8,211 nt of DNA, taken from contig CAYZUE010000055.1 of assembly GCA_964481825.1 (NCBI GenBank), positions 1 through 8,211 of the forward strand, in the 5' to 3' direction. The position numbers and the translations under genes were made by a program. Within the stretch, counting starts at the first letter, position 1, and the number at the start of each line of letters is the position of its first letter. The stretch is from CAYZUE01 sp964481825 (lineage in GTDB: Archaea > Hydrothermarchaeota > Hydrothermarchaeia > Hydrothermarchaeales > JALUUU01). Shown piece after piece: positions 6,656-8,211 of the stretch. A model generated the notes under the pieces. It was not told where the DNA came from, did not search any database, and saw only the letters and a list, made by a program, of their open reading frames with translations.

Positions 6656-7978
6656 TTGATTAAAGATGTTAAGGATCTTCAGTATTATTGGTTATTTTTT
6701 GCTGTATCCGCCCTAATATTTTCAGGTGTATTTGCCTTTCTCGCCGCTATGACACGGACACCAGCTGTTAAACTTCTTCCTAATGTTGATTACTTCCAGA
6801 TTTCTATTGTTGCGCATGTGATATTCTCACTTACAATCTGGTTTCTTGGTTTTATGGGTGCCCTGTGGATTTATACATTACCATCAAATACTAAGTCTCA
6901 TCTGTCAAGTTGGTTCAGAGGTTTTTGGATTTCCGTAATCGGAATGTTACTTATAGGAGTTTCCTCTTTTTTTGGTATTGGCAATCCTATATTGATAGAT
7001 TATGTCCCTATAATCGATCATCCGATATTCTTTATTGGTTTGTTTTTTTTAGCTTTGGGTATTTCACTTACGATTTATTGTTATATCAAACTTAAAATTC
7101 TCGATAAAAATAGCAATCTTGATATTCCTAGTTATGGAATGCTTGTAGTATCTGCCATAACTATCATTGCCTTCGTTAGTGTCTTCTTCTCTGCCATTGT
7201 CAACGGTCTCTCGAATTATAAGTCTCTTTTTTGGGGGCCAGGGCACATAATTCAATTTGCTAACACTCTATCTATGATTGTAGTCTGGTTTATTCTTTTA
7301 GAAAAAACTATTCAGGGTAGAAGCAATGAACATGCGGTTAAAAAACTCTTTCTAGTTTTTCTTTTCGCTGCTTTGACATTACCTATAATATACCTCTTTC
7401 CCACCTTAGATCAAATTCGTCTCTTTACTCTAGGAATGGCCGTTGGCCTTGGAATTCCCTCATTTTTCCTAGCACTTATAGTATTAAAATCCCTAGTGGA
7501 ACATTCTAAAAATAGTCTTACTACCAAAAGATTTCCGTGGGACAATCCAGCATTTTCATCTCTTATACTTTCTATTTTGTTGTTTGGTGTTGGCGGTATT
7601 ATTGGTGTCCCAGGATTGGAAAGCAACCTCAGAGTTCCTGCTCATTACCATGGAGCCTTGGGAGCAGTAACAATGGCCTTCATGGGAATGACTTCAGTTA
7701 TCTTGCAACGCATGGGAATAAAAGTTTATAGCGAAAGGATTGCGAGGTATCAACCCTACTTATATGGCCTTGGACTTTTAGTTATTATAATCGGGCTATT
7801 TTGGGCAGGTTCTTATGATGCACCTCGAAAGGCATTCGGATATGAAAATCCTTTAACGGTACTTGCAATGAACCTAATGGGAGCAGGTGCAATTGTTGCG
7901 GTTTTAGGGGGTGCCTTGTTTGTAGGTAATACAATGATTTCCCTACTTAAAGGATTAAATCAGATTATCAATAAGTGA
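6656..7978 (+). CDS. Divergent heme-copper oxidase subunit I-like membrane protein lacking CuB ligands
   Basis: This protein of about 440 residues has roughly 12 hydrophobic segments and the layout of heme-copper oxidase subunit I. Residue numbers count from the alternative TTG at 6632 (subtract 8 for the preferred start). H62 in AHVIFSL fits the TM2 low-spin heme ligand. WGPGH ending at H205 fits the TM6 region. VPAHYHG with H338 and H340 fits the TM10 His-x-His heme ligands. By eye alignment to classical subunit I, the TM7 His-His pair falls at L250-P251, and the TM6 tyrosine four residues after the histidine is F209. CuB binding and ordinary oxygen reduction are therefore doubtful. I recall a proteobacterial family, often labelled cbb3-type subunit I, with the same FWG-GH, PAHYHG and late Y-x-x-RK signatures (here SYDAPRK, 394-400), found near ctaB. 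The start is TTG with a strong GGAGGT. No subunit II is in the window. Confidence 0.8.
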   Translation: MIKDVKDLQYYWLFFAVSALIFSGVFAFLAAMTRTPAVKLLPNVDYFQISIVAHVIFSLTIWFLGFMGALWIYTLPSNTKSHLSSWFRGFWISVIGMLLIGVSSFFGIGNPILIDYVPIIDHPIFFIGLFFLALGISLTIYCYIKLKILDKNSNLDIPSYGMLVVSAITIIAFVSVFFSAIVNGLSNYKSLFWGPGHIIQFANTLSMIVVWFILLEKTIQGRSNEHAVKKLFLVFLFAALTLPIIYLFPTLDQIRLFTLGMAVGLGIPSFFLALIVLKSLVEHSKNSLTTKRFPWDNPAFSSLILSILLFGVGGIIGVPGLESNLRVPAHYHGALGAVTMAFMGMTSVILQRMGIKVYSERIARYQPYLYGLGLLVIIIGLFWAGSYDAPRKAFGYENPLTVLAMNLMGAGAIVAVLGGALFVGNTMISLLKGLNQIINK

Positions 7979-8117
7979 ATTTAATTGGAGTTAATGGGCA
8001 AGATACAATTCAAAGTTTATAAATATAATTCTCTAACTTCTTCACTTTTTCACAAAAAGATTTGTTGATTTCTTTAACTATCCAAACATCAGTTTTTTTT
8101 AATTATTTGTACACAAT
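7979..8117. other. Downstream intergenic stretch with a T8 tract
   Basis: The stretch follows the oxidase-like gene and ends where the right-edge minus-strand tail stops. It holds an 8-T run at 8093-8100 that could terminate rightward transcription, but no convincing stem precedes it. CCAAACATC at 8082-8090 recurs at 8125-8133 as a 9-base direct repeat of unclear meaning. Confidence 0.3.
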
Positions 8118-8210
8118 TTATCTCCCAAACATCTTGGGATTTGATTTCTCCACTTTCATTGATTCATTTGATAAAAATAGTAGTGTAATTATCATTGCTA
8201 GAATCAATAC
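8118..8210 (-). CDS. Possible C-terminal tail of a membrane protein (N-terminus beyond right edge)
   Basis: One minus-strand frame is open from the right edge to a TAA at 8118-8120, giving 30 residues: a hydrophobic stretch (VLILAMIITLLFL) and then a short charged tail (NESMKVEKSNPKMFGR). This is the typical look of a membrane protein's end, and the gene would converge on the oxidase-like gene. The other two minus-strand frames hit stops quickly. The stretch is too short to identify and may be chance. Confidence 0.3.
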   Translation of the reverse strand, partial: VLILAMIITLLFLSNESMKVEKSNPKMFGR

Positions 8211-8211
8211 A

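Noticed and set aside
6910..7731. Several 60-70 codon frames on both strands within the oxidase-like gene
   Set aside because: All overlap a well-supported membrane protein gene and have no recognisable motifs.
7994..8068. 24-codon plus-strand frame after the oxidase-like gene, with GGAG just upstream
   Set aside because: The spacing of 3 bases is too short, and the peptide is short and featureless.
8124..8138. CCCAA-ACATC-TTGGG hairpin as a terminator
   Set aside because: The stem is only 5 bp, with no T run following it on either strand.

Overview
The window is AT-rich DNA from an uncultivated-looking microbe, most likely a bacterium. Several genes have clear Shine-Dalgarno sites. Starts include ATG, GTG and TTG. 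The respiratory genes resemble bacterial families I remember. An archaeal origin cannot be excluded from sequence alone, and no RNA gene or taxonomic marker is present.

Left part (about 1-5285): a surface-glycan type module. A gene on the minus strand runs off the left edge (from 958). It has no stop inside the window and is easy to miss. It looks like an alpha/alpha-toroid protein with QxxDGSF-like motifs, of a kind I associate with polysaccharide clusters. Diverging from it is a large integral-membrane glycosyltransferase of the GT-C/PMT_2 (ArnT-like) type (1083-3086). Converging on that gene is a two-gene minus-strand operon: a family 2 glycosyltransferase with C-terminal membrane segments (4314-5285), then a radical SAM enzyme with a cysteine-rich SPASM-like C-terminus (3227-4303). 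The ribosome binding site of the second gene overlaps the stop codon of the first. Inferred division of labour: the GT2 enzyme makes or extends a lipid-linked sugar at the membrane, the GT-C protein transfers a sugar outside the membrane, and the radical SAM enzyme modifies a sugar, lipid or peptide in the same product. No substrate can be read from the sequence.

Right part (about 5545-8211): a respiratory/heme module, visibly less AT-rich. It holds heme O synthase (ctaB, 5545-6399), a possible 44-residue membrane peptide (6484-6618), and a divergent heme-copper-oxidase subunit I-like protein (6656-7978). The last keeps the histidines expected for the hemes but lacks the TM7 His-His pair and the TM6 tyrosine of the CuB site. 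It is the most interesting object in the window, because it is probably not a conventional oxygen reductase. A possible C-terminal tail of another membrane protein enters from the right edge on the minus strand.

No insertion sequence, CRISPR array, tRNA, rRNA or attachment site was seen. No gene-free stretch exceeds 300 bases; the longest is 5286-5544.
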